Assembly: GCA_949372655.1 (NCBI GenBank)
Contig: CASIAI010000001.1
Span: 263,279-327,278, forward strand
Direction: 5' to 3'
DNA: 64,000 nt
DNA from: Candidatus Poseidoniaceae archaeon
GTDB taxonomy: Archaea; Thermoplasmatota; Poseidoniia; Poseidoniales; Poseidoniaceae
The position numbers and the translations under genes are program-made. Position 1 is the stretch's first letter. Each line of letters begins with the position of its first letter. The notes beneath the pieces were generated by a model, which worked only from the letters and a program-made list of their open reading frames with translations, ran no database searches and was not told where the DNA came from. Positions 1 to 8,652 of this stretch are shown here, one piece after another.

Positions 1-2
1 CC

Positions 3-296
3 AGAGTACATCCTGTAGCAAAAGCCAATTTAGCAATACTAGGAGTAACTTCAGCAAGTGAATTAGCAGGAATTATCTGCGCAGCAGGGCTTGCTCAAAA
101 CCTTGGAGCGCTTAGAGCCCTTGCAACAAATGGAATTCAAGCAGGCCATATGAAACTGCATTCAAGAAATATGGCTGTTAGTGCAGGGGCAGAAGGTGAA
201 GAGATAGAATTGGTAGCTGCAAAACTACAATCACACATCGGTCCAAAAACACAAACGGTTGTACAGAAAATCCTTGAAGAGTTAAGAAACTCTTAA
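3..296 (+). CDS. hmgA: HMG-CoA reductase, class II type (C-terminal part)
   Basis: Only the last 97 codons are in the window; the 5' end lies upstream. The enzyme reduces HMG-CoA to mevalonate, the committed step of isoprenoid lipid synthesis. The visible C-terminus reads [20 protein letters not shown], then [20 protein letters not shown]. This resembles the class II (Pseudomonas mevalonii-like) enzyme, whose catalytic His lies in the GIQxGHMxLHxRN segment, rather than the class I enzymes of eukaryotes and many archaea. It ends one base before the convergent scpB stop codon. The family call is secure; assignment to class II rests on this C-terminal stretch alone. Confidence 0.9.
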   Translation, partial: RVHPVAKANLAILGVTSASELAGIICAAGLAQNLGALRALATNGIQAGHMKLHSRNMAVSAGAEGEEIELVAAKLQSHIGPKTQTVVQKILEELRNS

Positions 297-297
297 T

Positions 298-876
298 TCA
301 CTCTTCTTCGAAACTCAAGGTTGACTGCACTGAACCTTCAGCTTCACCTTCTTCTTTGAGAACTTCTTTACCAACTAAGTCATCTAGTAGCCCAGTATTT
401 TGAACCTGTTCTCTAAACCAAGCCTTCACTTTCTTTCTGTCTGTATAAGGACAACCAAAGGCTTCTGAAAAGCGCCTAGTAGTAGTTAATCTCCTAGTAT
501 TGCCATCTTTTCGGCGATCTATCATACCGTATTGAGCAAGTTCCCTGACATAGTCATATGCTTTTTGACCTAGAAATTCTATCAATCTGGATTGGGGCAT
601 AGGTTGGTGATAGGCAATTAGTGATGCTGCTTTGAGAAGTTTCTTTGGAATCTCTGTCTTAGCTTCTTTTGGAAGATGGTCAGCTATATCGGGCTTCACT
701 TCAATAGCCCAACGGTCACCAACTTCTGCTATCTGTAATGCTCCACCTCTTCTCCTCTTGAGGGTCGCCCTCAAAGAATATAATGAGTCTAACATTTCAT
801 CCTCATCATAACCTAATGAGGCGCTCAACTGTGAAAGAGTCATAGAACGTCCAGCGCCAAAAAGGGTCGCTTCCAA
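298..876 (-). CDS. scpB: Segregation and condensation protein B (ScpB)
   Basis: ScpB is a winged-helix protein that dimerises and binds the kleisin ScpA in the SMC condensin complex. Seen here: an N-terminal EATLFGAGRSMTLSQLSASLG segment matching the usual ScpB start region, a central ALQIAEVGDRWAIEVKPD block, and a second winged-helix segment AYDYVRELAQYGMIDRRKDG. The acidic tail (KEEGEAEGSVQS) is poorly conserved in the family. The start is uncertain. The TTG at 876 falls inside the conserved first helix, and the frame is open back to the scpA stop with no ATG, GTG or TTG further upstream, only ATT/ATA codons after a GGGG-type ribosome binding site. It is third in the smc-scpA-scpB operon. 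Confidence 0.85.
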   Translation of the reverse strand: MEATLFGAGRSMTLSQLSASLGYDEDEMLDSLYSLRATLKRRRGGALQIAEVGDRWAIEVKPDIADHLPKEAKTEIPKKLLKAASLIAYHQPMPQSRLIEFLGQKAYDYVRELAQYGMIDRRKDGNTRRLTTTRRFSEAFGCPYTDRKKVKAWFREQVQNTGLLDDLVGKEVLKEEGEAEGSVQSTLSFEEE

Positions 877-915
877 AAGTGTATCTAATTGTATTTCAGT
901 AATGTCAACAACCCC

Positions 916-2121
916 TTACTCGACCAACCATTCATGGTTTTGGAAATCTTCTTCTTTATCAGTAGCCTCTATTATTGGAATTCCCTGAGGTTCTTCACTT
1001 TCTAATTCAAGTTCTTTTGCCTTTCTTTCAGTTTCTTCTATTAGCCTAATTTTCTCTGCCCTTTTCTTGGCAAATTGTACTGAACCTGAATCTTCATTTT
1101 GTGAATCAATACTTTGCTTTTCATCCAATTCATCAATCGCATCTTTTACCTGTTGGAAGTCCTCTAATTCCGGCCATAAGTCCTCAAGCATAATATCGCC
1201 CTCTGGAGCAACTTCTTGACTGATAGAAGCAAAACCTCTATGAGTCAAAAATAACCCAGCAATAAAAGAAGTAACTTTTGCTTCATCTTGATAACCTTCG
1301 GGGATTACTCCAAACTTTTCTTCCAATATAGTTCTTAGATGAAGTTTAACATTTTGAACAGGTACTTTGTGACTTTCACTCTCAATACATGCTCTTCTTA
1401 GAGCAGACCAGCATCTTCCAATGTCACCTTCTAAATCTTCGTTATGCATTCTTCCGCCAATATTCTCTAAATAATCTTTTAATTCTTCTTGGTGGGCAAT
1501 CCTATTCTCTTCTCTTAGCCTAAGGCCTTCTGCATCATCAGCAGCGTCTTTGAAAGCAGAAAGTAACTCGCCTAGGGTTACAGGCCTTCCTTCCTCTCTT
1601 CGAACTCTTTCACCAAATAATGAGGGCAAGATGTCATCTGCATCTCCTTGAAGAATAGAATTAGTGAATAAGAACGCTTCATCATCGTATTCAGACTCCC
1701 ATCCAAAGTCAAATCCTTCATCCCACTCTTCTTCCTCATCAGTCCTTTGAACTCTGTCAAAAAGGTCTATGGCTTGATGGTGTAAAACTTCCCAAGAAAG
1801 GCGGATTAATCTACCACATGCTGGGAGGTCGAGGTTGTTAGAATTATTCTTGACACGCTGTGTGAAGAATTTTAAAAATTTAGATAGATCGATATTCCAA
1901 GCATCCAAGTCTTCTTCTCTAACAAGCGATAAAACAAGGGCTACAGAGCGGTCGAAAGGGTCCGACAAAGACCTAAACTCAGCTTCTTCTGTTTCTGCAA
2001 TCGAAAGAATCCTATCTGCAAACAATTGTGCTTCAGCGGTCTCTTCTCCGGATTCAATTAGTTGATTAATAACATCCTGCCTAAGGAACCATTTGTCCAA
2101 AACTGCTTGTTGTTCAGCCAA
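916..2121 (-). CDS. scpA: Segregation and condensation protein A (kleisin ScpA)
   Basis: ScpA is the kleisin that bridges the two SMC heads. The N-terminal SMC-neck-binding domain is visible around residues 50-125 (FDRSVALVLSLVREEDLDAW, then LDLPACGRLIRLSWEVLHHQ). The C-terminal winged-helix that contacts the SMC cap is around residues 275-305 (SFIAGLFLTHRGFASISQEV). At 401 aa it is longer than the roughly 250 aa typical of bacterial ScpA; the extra length is acidic linker and an acidic tail. Translation starts at TTG 2121, chosen because GAGGTGG lies 5-6 bases upstream, and the gene begins 9 bases after the smc stop. Translational coupling with smc is likely. Confidence 0.85.
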   Translation of the reverse strand: MAEQQAVLDKWFLRQDVINQLIESGEETAEAQLFADRILSIAETEEAEFRSLSDPFDRSVALVLSLVREEDLDAWNIDLSKFLKFFTQRVKNNSNNLDLPACGRLIRLSWEVLHHQAIDLFDRVQRTDEEEEWDEGFDFGWESEYDDEAFLFTNSILQGDADDILPSLFGERVRREEGRPVTLGELLSAFKDAADDAEGLRLREENRIAHQEELKDYLENIGGRMHNEDLEGDIGRCWSALRRACIESESHKVPVQNVKLHLRTILEEKFGVIPEGYQDEAKVTSFIAGLFLTHRGFASISQEVAPEGDIMLEDLWPELEDFQQVKDAIDELDEKQSIDSQNEDSGSVQFAKKRAEKIRLIEETERKAKELELESEEPQGIPIIEATDKEEDFQNHEWLVE

Positions 2122-2130
2122 AATACCACC

Positions 2131-5100
2131 TCAAAGTTCCTCTTCTGAATCTAATATCTCCGGCAAATCAATCTCTTCTTCAAGTATTTCTTCGGATAAT
2201 GCTTCTTTCAAGTCTTGCAGTTCTTGAATGTCTTCTGTCAGTTCAGCAGTTCTTTCTCCAAGCCCTTGCATAGTAGAATCTTCGTTCTCTTGAGGCTGGT
2301 CATCGATGATGTGATTCAGTAATCCACCTAGACTCTTTGGCGGAGATAATGCTTCAGGAACGGTCGGCATATCAAACTCGACTTGTTGAACTTCATCTCT
2401 CCTCAATGCATTCATTTTAGCAATCTTCTCAGCTTCTTCTTCCGCCTCAGCACCTAACTTTATGGCTCTTTCTCTATCGAAATCGACAATTCTACGACTA
2501 CAACCATCGCCACCATGAGTGATGCCAATGTGATGGTCTGCAAGTCGAAGAGATACTTTTCTTAGAGTGACCATGATAAATTGTGCATTCTTACTTCTTT
2601 GCCTGCACATCTCGGCAATTCTTTCGGCGTTTGTAGCGTCTAGATTTTGATCAACTTCATCGAAGTAATAGAAAGGACTTGGGTCATAATCTTGAATTGC
2701 GAAGATAAGAGCCAAAGCAGCCATAGATTGTTCTCCCCCTGAGAGTTGAAGTCTACTTACCTTGGAAGACTTTCCTTTTGGCTTGGCCCATAACTCCAAA
2801 CCACCCTTGAATGGCTCATCGATATTCTCTAGATATAGTTCACCTCTGCCTCCATCGCTAAGTACATTATATGAAACCTTGAAATTCTCATTTACTTTAT
2901 CGAGGACTTTTAGTAGCCTCTCTTTTCTTTGAGTTTCTAATTTTTCCGTGACGTCGATAAGAGATGACCTACGCTTCTGTAATGTCTTGAAATCATCTTT
3001 CATTTCATTCAGCCTAGATTCGCAAGTCTCAAACTGTTCAATCGCTAACATATTCACTGGCCCGTAAGCTTCCATTCTTCTTTCGAGGGAACGAACCTTC
3101 TTTTCTGATTCACCGACTGAAGGCAGAGTAATATTTACCTCAGCAGGCTGAATTCCCGCATCATTCATCTCATACAGTAATTCTGAGAGTGCTGTTTCCT
3201 TAGTAATTAGAGAACGCCCTACTTCATCACTCATTCTACGCCTCGACTGAGCATCGGTGGCTTTCTGAGTAAGTGAAGTTCTAAGACTCGCTCTTTCATC
3301 GACTAGTTCTAGCCTTTCATCCTCTAAACCTTTGTTCTCTTCCAAAAATTCTGAGAGTTCTTCTTGCCTCTCTTTTAATTCTATAGAGTCAGTGCTAATA
3401 GACGATTTTAATTCTCCGACCAGTTCGGTTCTTTTACTAATAGACGTCTCAATGGAGCCGATTCTAGAACGATTCTCCTCAACTCTTTGGCTTAATAAAT
3501 CTTGATGACTACTACCGCTTTCCAAAGCGGCTTCAGCCTTAGACTTGAGACCTTCAGCATCTAATCTCTTCATTTGTGCCGAGTGCATTCTATCTTTCAG
3601 ATGACTTGGACTTGCTAATTCTACTGCCTCTCTAGCGGATATGCAATTGGCTTCCATTATCTCAAATTGGTTTTGTGAATTATCTAATTCACCGAGATTG
3701 GCTCTAGCCAGCATCTCAAGTTCATTCAATTTTTTCTCAATATCTGCAACTGCACCTAGAGATTTATTATGCGCTGATTTGGCTTGCTTCATCTCAGCAC
3801 GCCATTCTTGTAGTTTCACTGCATCGTCGCCATCGGAAAGTTCGTTGATATTTACACGAATAATTTGTTGTTGCCTTCTAGACTCTATAAGTGCTGCAGA
3901 AACTGTATCTGACATCAATCTAAGTTTCTCGACTTCTCCAGAAAGTTTCTCAACTTCAGAAGCGCCCTTTATTCGGCCACCAAAGGACACTGACATCTTT
4001 CGCTTTGAGCCTCCGACCATGGCACCTCCTGCTTCGGTTACATCCCCTCTTAGAGTCACTAAACGAATACCGCCCATGTGAGACCTAGCAGTAGACATCG
4101 AATCTACAATCAAAGTATTTCTCAAAACAAACCTTATCGCTATATCGATTTTAGGATCATAATCTAATAATTCATGGGCAAAACCAATGACTCCAGGTTT
4201 CTTGGAAACCATCACTGCTTTACCAGCAGCTCTTGTATTTGTCAATTTATTTAGTGGAAGGAATGTTGCCCTTCCAGCTCGATTTTCTGCTAACCATCTA
4301 ATCGCTTGAGCTGCGACTTCATCACTTTCTACAACTAGGGAAGTCATACCTCCGCCGATTGCGGTTGATAATGCTGATTCATGAGAGTCGTCTACAGGAG
4401 CACATAGCTCTGCTATAGAGCCGATAATACCTCTCAGTTCACCTCTATCTCTCGCTGCAATAATAGCAGCAGCCCCTCCAGCCATTCCCTTTGAACCACT
4501 AGAAGTCTCCATCTCTGACCTTGTTCTCTCAAGTTTTCTTTCTGTCTCTCTAAGTTTAGATTCTATTACTTGAGACTCCTCAACTAGATTTTGTTCGGAA
4601 TTCTGAGCGGCCATGAGCCTTCTAGATAGTTCACCACGGTCTTTATCTGCAGATTTGCCTGACAGTTCTTCCCCTTGAATTTCTAGTTCTCCCAAGGCCA
4701 GTCTTGCTTCTTCAGACGAATCTTGAACTTGAGATAATTGTTCTGAAATCACTTCGGCTTGTGCGGCTGTTCTATCGACTTCACTTTGTGATTCTGCTAG
4801 TTTACCTCGTGCATCTTCAAGTTGTTTAATCGCCTTAGAGAGAGACCTAGATAATTCTGCACTTTCATCATTTGATGATTCCATGATCTTGGTAATCTCT
4901 ATCTCTTCAGATTCGGCTTCTTTGAGGGCTTTTCGAGAATCTTCTAAGTCTTGCTTTGCCGATTCTAGAGAAGCGGTGAATTCTTCCAGTGAAATAATGG
5001 CGGACTCCAACTGAGACTTCAATGATTCAAGTTCCAATTTATCCTCAGAGTTATTCGTAATAGCATCTTCCACCTTATCCTTATTGCCGTCTATCTTAAG

Positions 5101-6033
5101 ATGTAAATCGTAAATTTGTTTGTTAAGGCCATTAGAATCGCCCCCCATTAATTCTTCAATTTGCTTCTGAAGAACGCCTATTTGATCTTCCAAGGCCATC
5201 AATACTTTGGCCCCTTCCTTAACTTCTGATTCCAGTAAGTTGGCTTCTTCCAAATACCGAGTTTGTTCACCTAGTTGGTACTCTTTCTCTGCCAGTTGAC
5301 TGGCATAATTAGATTGGTAAGCAGTAACCCTTGCTTGGTTTAATTCATCAGCTAAATCTTTTGCCTTGAGCGCAATATCCTTTTCTTTTCTGAGATCTTT
5401 TAGTCGAACTTTCTGCTCTTCTTCAAGTAGCCCAATTCTTTCAATATAATTTTCTACATTTTCTTTTTGCTTGTCTGCTTTTCTAATCTCCTCATCATAT
5501 GAGGTGACACCTGCGACGCTATCGAGAACTTTCCTTCTCTCCTTAGAAGTCATTTTTGCAAGGCTAGCAACGTCTCCTTGTAGCACTATATTGTAACCGT
5601 CAGGCCTAGCATTTGCTGCTCCTAGAATCCGGTGGAATGACTTCTGAGTACTCTCTTCCCCATCTAGAAGATACTGCGTAACAACATTGTTAGACTTGGT
5701 CAATCTAATAGAACGAGTCATTCTAACTTCATCAGAATCAATTGGCAATCTCCTCCTGCTAGTCGAGAGCACTGGATTTGCAAAAATAAGCGTCACTTCA
5801 CAGGCACGAGCTGGTTTGGAATTCTTCCCTCCATTGAAGATTAAATCCTTAGAATTTTGTGCTCTAATCGTCTTATTAGAACGTGGACCTAGAACGAATT
5901 GAATCGCATCGCCACAATTGGATTTACCTGAGCCATTAGGCCCTGTAATAGCAGTGAATCCTCGGTCCAGAGGAATCATCACTTCCCCCTTGAATGACTT
6001 AAAATTAGATATCTCAATTGCTTTTAGGTACAT
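2131..6033 (-). CDS. smc: Chromosome segregation ATPase SMC
   Basis: SMC forms the ring-shaped ATPase that folds and segregates the chromosome. From the chosen start, the Walker A GPNGSGKS is at residues 31-38, followed by a long coiled coil, a hinge at about residues 530-680 with the Gly-rich IGGGMTSLVVESDEV segment, and a second coiled coil. The ABC signature LSGGEQ is at about 1097-1102, followed by Walker B FYYFDEVDQNLD. I chose ATG 6033 over ATG 6039 because GAGGG is correctly spaced only for the former. The protein is about 1300 aa against the usual 1150-1200. The extra roughly 110 residues form an acidic C-terminal tail beyond the ATPase head. It heads the smc-scpA-scpB operon. Confidence 0.97.
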   Translation of the reverse strand: MYLKAIEISNFKSFKGEVMIPLDRGFTAITGPNGSGKSNCGDAIQFVLGPRSNKTIRAQNSKDLIFNGGKNSKPARACEVTLIFANPVLSTSRRRLPIDSDEVRMTRSIRLTKSNNVVTQYLLDGEESTQKSFHRILGAANARPDGYNIVLQGDVASLAKMTSKERRKVLDSVAGVTSYDEEIRKADKQKENVENYIERIGLLEEEQKVRLKDLRKEKDIALKAKDLADELNQARVTAYQSNYASQLAEKEYQLGEQTRYLEEANLLESEVKEGAKVLMALEDQIGVLQKQIEELMGGDSNGLNKQIYDLHLKIDGNKDKVEDAITNNSEDKLELESLKSQLESAIISLEEFTASLESAKQDLEDSRKALKEAESEEIEITKIMESSNDESAELSRSLSKAIKQLEDARGKLAESQSEVDRTAAQAEVISEQLSQVQDSSEEARLALGELEIQGEELSGKSADKDRGELSRRLMAAQNSEQNLVEESQVIESKLRETERKLERTRSEMETSSGSKGMAGGAAAIIAARDRGELRGIIGSIAELCAPVDDSHESALSTAIGGGMTSLVVESDEVAAQAIRWLAENRAGRATFLPLNKLTNTRAAGKAVMVSKKPGVIGFAHELLDYDPKIDIAIRFVLRNTLIVDSMSTARSHMGGIRLVTLRGDVTEAGGAMVGGSKRKMSVSFGGRIKGASEVEKLSGEVEKLRLMSDTVSAALIESRRQQQIIRVNINELSDGDDAVKLQEWRAEMKQAKSAHNKSLGAVADIEKKLNELEMLARANLGELDNSQNQFEIMEANCISAREAVELASPSHLKDRMHSAQMKRLDAEGLKSKAEAALESGSSHQDLLSQRVEENRSRIGSIETSISKRTELVGELKSSISTDSIELKERQEELSEFLEENKGLEDERLELVDERASLRTSLTQKATDAQSRRRMSDEVGRSLITKETALSELLYEMNDAGIQPAEVNITLPSVGESEKKVRSLERRMEAYGPVNMLAIEQFETCESRLNEMKDDFKTLQKRRSSLIDVTEKLETQRKERLLKVLDKVNENFKVSYNVLSDGGRGELYLENIDEPFKGGLELWAKPKGKSSKVSRLQLSGGEQSMAALALIFAIQDYDPSPFYYFDEVDQNLDATNAERIAEMCRQRSKNAQFIMVTLRKVSLRLADHHIGITHGGDGCSRRIVDFDRERAIKLGAEAEEEAEKIAKMNALRRDEVQQVEFDMPTVPEALSPPKSLGGLLNHIIDDQPQENEDSTMQGLGERTAELTEDIQELQDLKEALSEEILEEEIDLPEILDSEEEL

Positions 6034-6089
6034 TACCATCCCTCATTCGGAAAAATATCTCCGACCTTATCAGGGTCATCGGGAATCTA

Positions 6090-6129
6090 GGGGTATTAAA
6101 CTATGCGAGGCATTAGAACTCAATACCCC
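6090..6129. repeat. Perfect 8-bp inverted repeat upstream of smc
   Basis: GGGGTATT at 6090-6097 is repeated as its reverse complement AATACCCC at 6122-6129, with a 24-base spacer. It lies in the 134-bp region between smc and the upstream membrane-protein gene. It could form a hairpin in the smc leader or serve as a two-fold-symmetric operator; the sequence does not decide between these. Confidence 0.5.
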
Positions 6130-6167
6130 GTTTTTGATAGGCCTTGAAAGTAGCCGAAATGGGTGAA

Positions 6168-6944
6168 TCAAATGATTCCTGTAAAGCCGCATTTCTTACA
6201 ACCCCCGCCTTTACAATAGGGGCAAGTAGCTTTTACCTTGATATTACTTTTACTTCTTGACATTGAAAGTCTTGAATCTCTATTCATTAATGGAGACCTG
6301 GCCACTCTTTTTTGTTTACCTTGGAGCTCCTCTAACGGTCTAGCGGTTGTTCCGAATGTCGACCGGAATTTTTCTGCAACTTCACGTCTGTTTTCTAATC
6401 TATCATGAGTTTGTTCGATGGCTTCAGCCTCCCAATATTTAGGCCCCCGCATCAAAAACGCTCCAAGGACTGCAAGTCCAATCTGGACTAACATTGGTGA
6501 TACGTCAAAAGGAATTAGAGTTGCTATTCCTTCTGAACCCACTGCAGTTGGGAGTAACTTCAATCTATCAATAATGGCCAAGCCAAAGAATGCACACCCG
6601 GTGGCAAACATTATTTTTCTAATTCTTTGCGCCCAAATACCTTTTTGTGGTAATTTTAACTTTCCAACCATCAAAATGAATATCCCTTCACCGAGAAGCA
6701 AGAAATCGGCCCCATTCCATTCACCTACAGGCCCTAAGCAAAAACTATCATTGCCATCTGCAAGTTCTTTTTCTATTTCAGATAGAGCACAATGCGGCTC
6801 CAACATCTTCATAACATCTAATTTCGAAGGTTCTGCACCATCGATTATTTCAGGAGCGATTAGTCCAAATTGAACGTTGACAAAGACAAATAAGGCCATA
6901 GAAAGGCCGATTATTGTTGCCAAATTACGCCTAATAGCCCCCAT
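6168..6944 (-). CDS. Membrane protein with C-terminal zinc ribbon
   Basis: No family is recognised. The predicted 258-aa product has about four hydrophobic segments: near residues 8-30, 80-95, 108-128 and 145-165. A basic cytoplasmic-looking tail follows and ends in a four-cysteine zinc ribbon, CPYCKGGGCKKCGFTG. Residues between the first two segments (LEPHCALSEIEKELADGNDS and onward) are probably extracytoplasmic and contain two further Cys. ATG 6944 was preferred to the upstream ATG 6968 because the latter only adds MYPHCRCN before the basic MGAIRRN start. It is the first gene of a minus-strand run leading into smc and is divergent from nadB. Function is unknown; metal binding by the ribbon is inferred from the CxxC pairs. 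Confidence 0.7.
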   Translation of the reverse strand: MGAIRRNLATIIGLSMALFVFVNVQFGLIAPEIIDGAEPSKLDVMKMLEPHCALSEIEKELADGNDSFCLGPVGEWNGADFLLLGEGIFILMVGKLKLPQKGIWAQRIRKIMFATGCAFFGLAIIDRLKLLPTAVGSEGIATLIPFDVSPMLVQIGLAVLGAFLMRGPKYWEAEAIEQTHDRLENRREVAEKFRSTFGTTARPLEELQGKQKRVARSPLMNRDSRLSMSRSKSNIKVKATCPYCKGGGCKKCGFTGII

Positions 6945-7032
6945 ATTACAACGACAATGAGGGTACATGATAGTGATATCGCTTCACAATAGTTCAAATG
7001 AGGGAATCTTTACCGCCTATTAGAGGGGTTTT

Positions 7033-8652
7033 ATGGCTCACATAATCATCATCGGAAGCGGCATTGCTGGATTATTTGCTGCTTTGAAGATAGCCGACTC
7101 AGGTAACGAGGTAACTGTAATCACTAAACAGAGACTCAAAGACTCATCAACAAATTGGGCTCAAGGCGGAATTGCAGGAATTCTTGATAAAACAGACATA
7201 GCAGGAATAGATTCTCACATTCAAGACACCCTAAATAGTGGGGATGGAATGTGTGATGTGAACGTCGTAAATGAAGTTATTAATCGGGCTAGTGAATGTA
7301 TTCACGAATTATTAAAAATTGGAGTACGTTTTGAAAAGAACGATTCCGGGAATTTTCGATTAGCGAAGGAGGGAGGACATTCTTCAAGACGAATTCTTCA
7401 CTCAAAAGACGCTACTGGGAAAGAAATTGAAAGAGCTTTAAGCAATGCAGCTAAAAAGCATCCCAATGTTAGTTTGAATCCAAATATGCTCGCAATTGAT
7501 TTAATTCAAAAAGAACATCAAAATCCAAGTGCTGGGATTTCAGGAGTATGGTGTTTAAATCAAGAAACCAATAAAGTGGAAACCTTTTCGGCAGACTCAA
7601 TAATTTTAGCGACGGGAGGAGTTGGTCAATTATGGACACAGACAACAAATCCAAGTGTGGCAACTGGAGATGGACTTGCCATGGCTTGGAGAGCGGGAGC
7701 GAATGTTAAAGATATGGCATTTATTCAATTTCATCCAACCGCACTATCTATCTCAAAAGACAGACCATTCTTGATAACTGAGGCTTTACGAGGAGAAGGT
7801 GGAGTCATTCTAGACAAAAGTGGACTAAAGAAATGGATAGATGATTGTGATGAATGTATTAAAAATAATATTGACTCACCATTACCGGATAAATATTCTT
7901 TCATCTTGGAATTCTCTCCACTAGGTTCAATGGCTACAAGAGATATTGTCGCCAGGTCGATAGATATAAATCTCAAAAAAACTGGAGATAATAGTGTGTT
8001 CTTAGTCACTTCACACCTCGATAGTAAGCATTTACAAGAAGAGTTCCCAAATATACAATCCCGATTAAACCGCCATAATCTGAAATTAGGAATCGACCAC
8101 CTACCAATCGCTCCTGCAGCACATTACATAGTCGGAGGTCTGGATGTTGATAATTTTGGAAGACCTATGCTAAGAGAAGAAAACAAGATAATACCATCAC
8201 TTTATGCCATTGGAGAAGTGGCTTGTACCGGTATGCATGGAGCAAATAGACTGGCGTCTAACAGTTTACTTGAAGCGGTTGTGTATGCAGATAAAGCCGC
8301 CAACCATATAATTGAAAATACCCCTATTTATGAAGAAAAAGAATCACCTGAATGGAGAGAAGAAGGGTTAGATTCCTTAGTTGAGCATGCTCCAATTGTC
8401 AATGATTTGATGTTACTCCGCTCTACTATGTCTCAAGAGGTTGGAGTTGTTAGAAGGTTTCAACGTCTAGAAAGAGCCTCAAGAAGGTTAGAACTTCTTG
8501 GTCAAGAAGTTGATCTAATCTGGAGAAGTTCCCTAGCGAGTAGAGAGATAGTCGAATTAAGAAATTTAATCTTAGTTGGTCAATTAATCACTTTTGATGC
8601 ACTAGCAAGGACTGAAAACAGAGGCTTGCACTATAATTCCGACTTATCATGA
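7033..8652 (+). CDS. nadB: L-aspartate oxidase (NadB)
   Basis: NadB is a flavoenzyme that oxidises L-aspartate to iminoaspartate, the first step of de novo NAD synthesis. The N-terminal FAD-binding GSGIAGL is at residues 8-14, followed by SSTNWAQGGIAG at about 38-49. The FIQFHPTAL active-site segment is near residue 235. The late FAD motif GMHGANRLASNSLLEAVVYA is at about 398-418, and an RxxQRLERASRRLELL helical tail follows. The length of 539 aa is normal for NadB, and the TNWAQGGIAG and HPTAL signatures separate it from succinate dehydrogenase flavoproteins. GAGGGG sits upstream of the ATG. It is transcribed alone, and its stop overlaps that of the convergent panE-like gene. Confidence 0.95.
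   Translation: MAHIIIIGSGIAGLFAALKIADSGNEVTVITKQRLKDSSTNWAQGGIAGILDKTDIAGIDSHIQDTLNSGDGMCDVNVVNEVINRASECIHELLKIGVRFEKNDSGNFRLAKEGGHSSRRILHSKDATGKEIERALSNAAKKHPNVSLNPNMLAIDLIQKEHQNPSAGISGVWCLNQETNKVETFSADSIILATGGVGQLWTQTTNPSVATGDGLAMAWRAGANVKDMAFIQFHPTALSISKDRPFLITEALRGEGGVILDKSGLKKWIDDCDECIKNNIDSPLPDKYSFILEFSPLGSMATRDIVARSIDINLKKTGDNSVFLVTSHLDSKHLQEEFPNIQSRLNRHNLKLGIDHLPIAPAAHYIVGGLDVDNFGRPMLREENKIIPSLYAIGEVACTGMHGANRLASNSLLEAVVYADKAANHIIENTPIYEEKESPEWREEGLDSLVEHAPIVNDLMLLRSTMSQEVGVVRRFQRLERASRRLELLGQEVDLIWRSSLASREIVELRNLILVGQLITFDALARTENRGLHYNSDLS

Noticed and set aside
3641-4081. 146-codon open frame on the plus strand inside smc
   Set aside because: It is antisense to the smc coiled coil, with Ser/Leu-rich translation typical of a shadow frame; no ribosome binding site or family motif.
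7033-8652. Succinate dehydrogenase flavoprotein
   Set aside because: The SSTNWAQGGIAG and overall length fit L-aspartate oxidase, and no SdhB/C/D genes adjoin.
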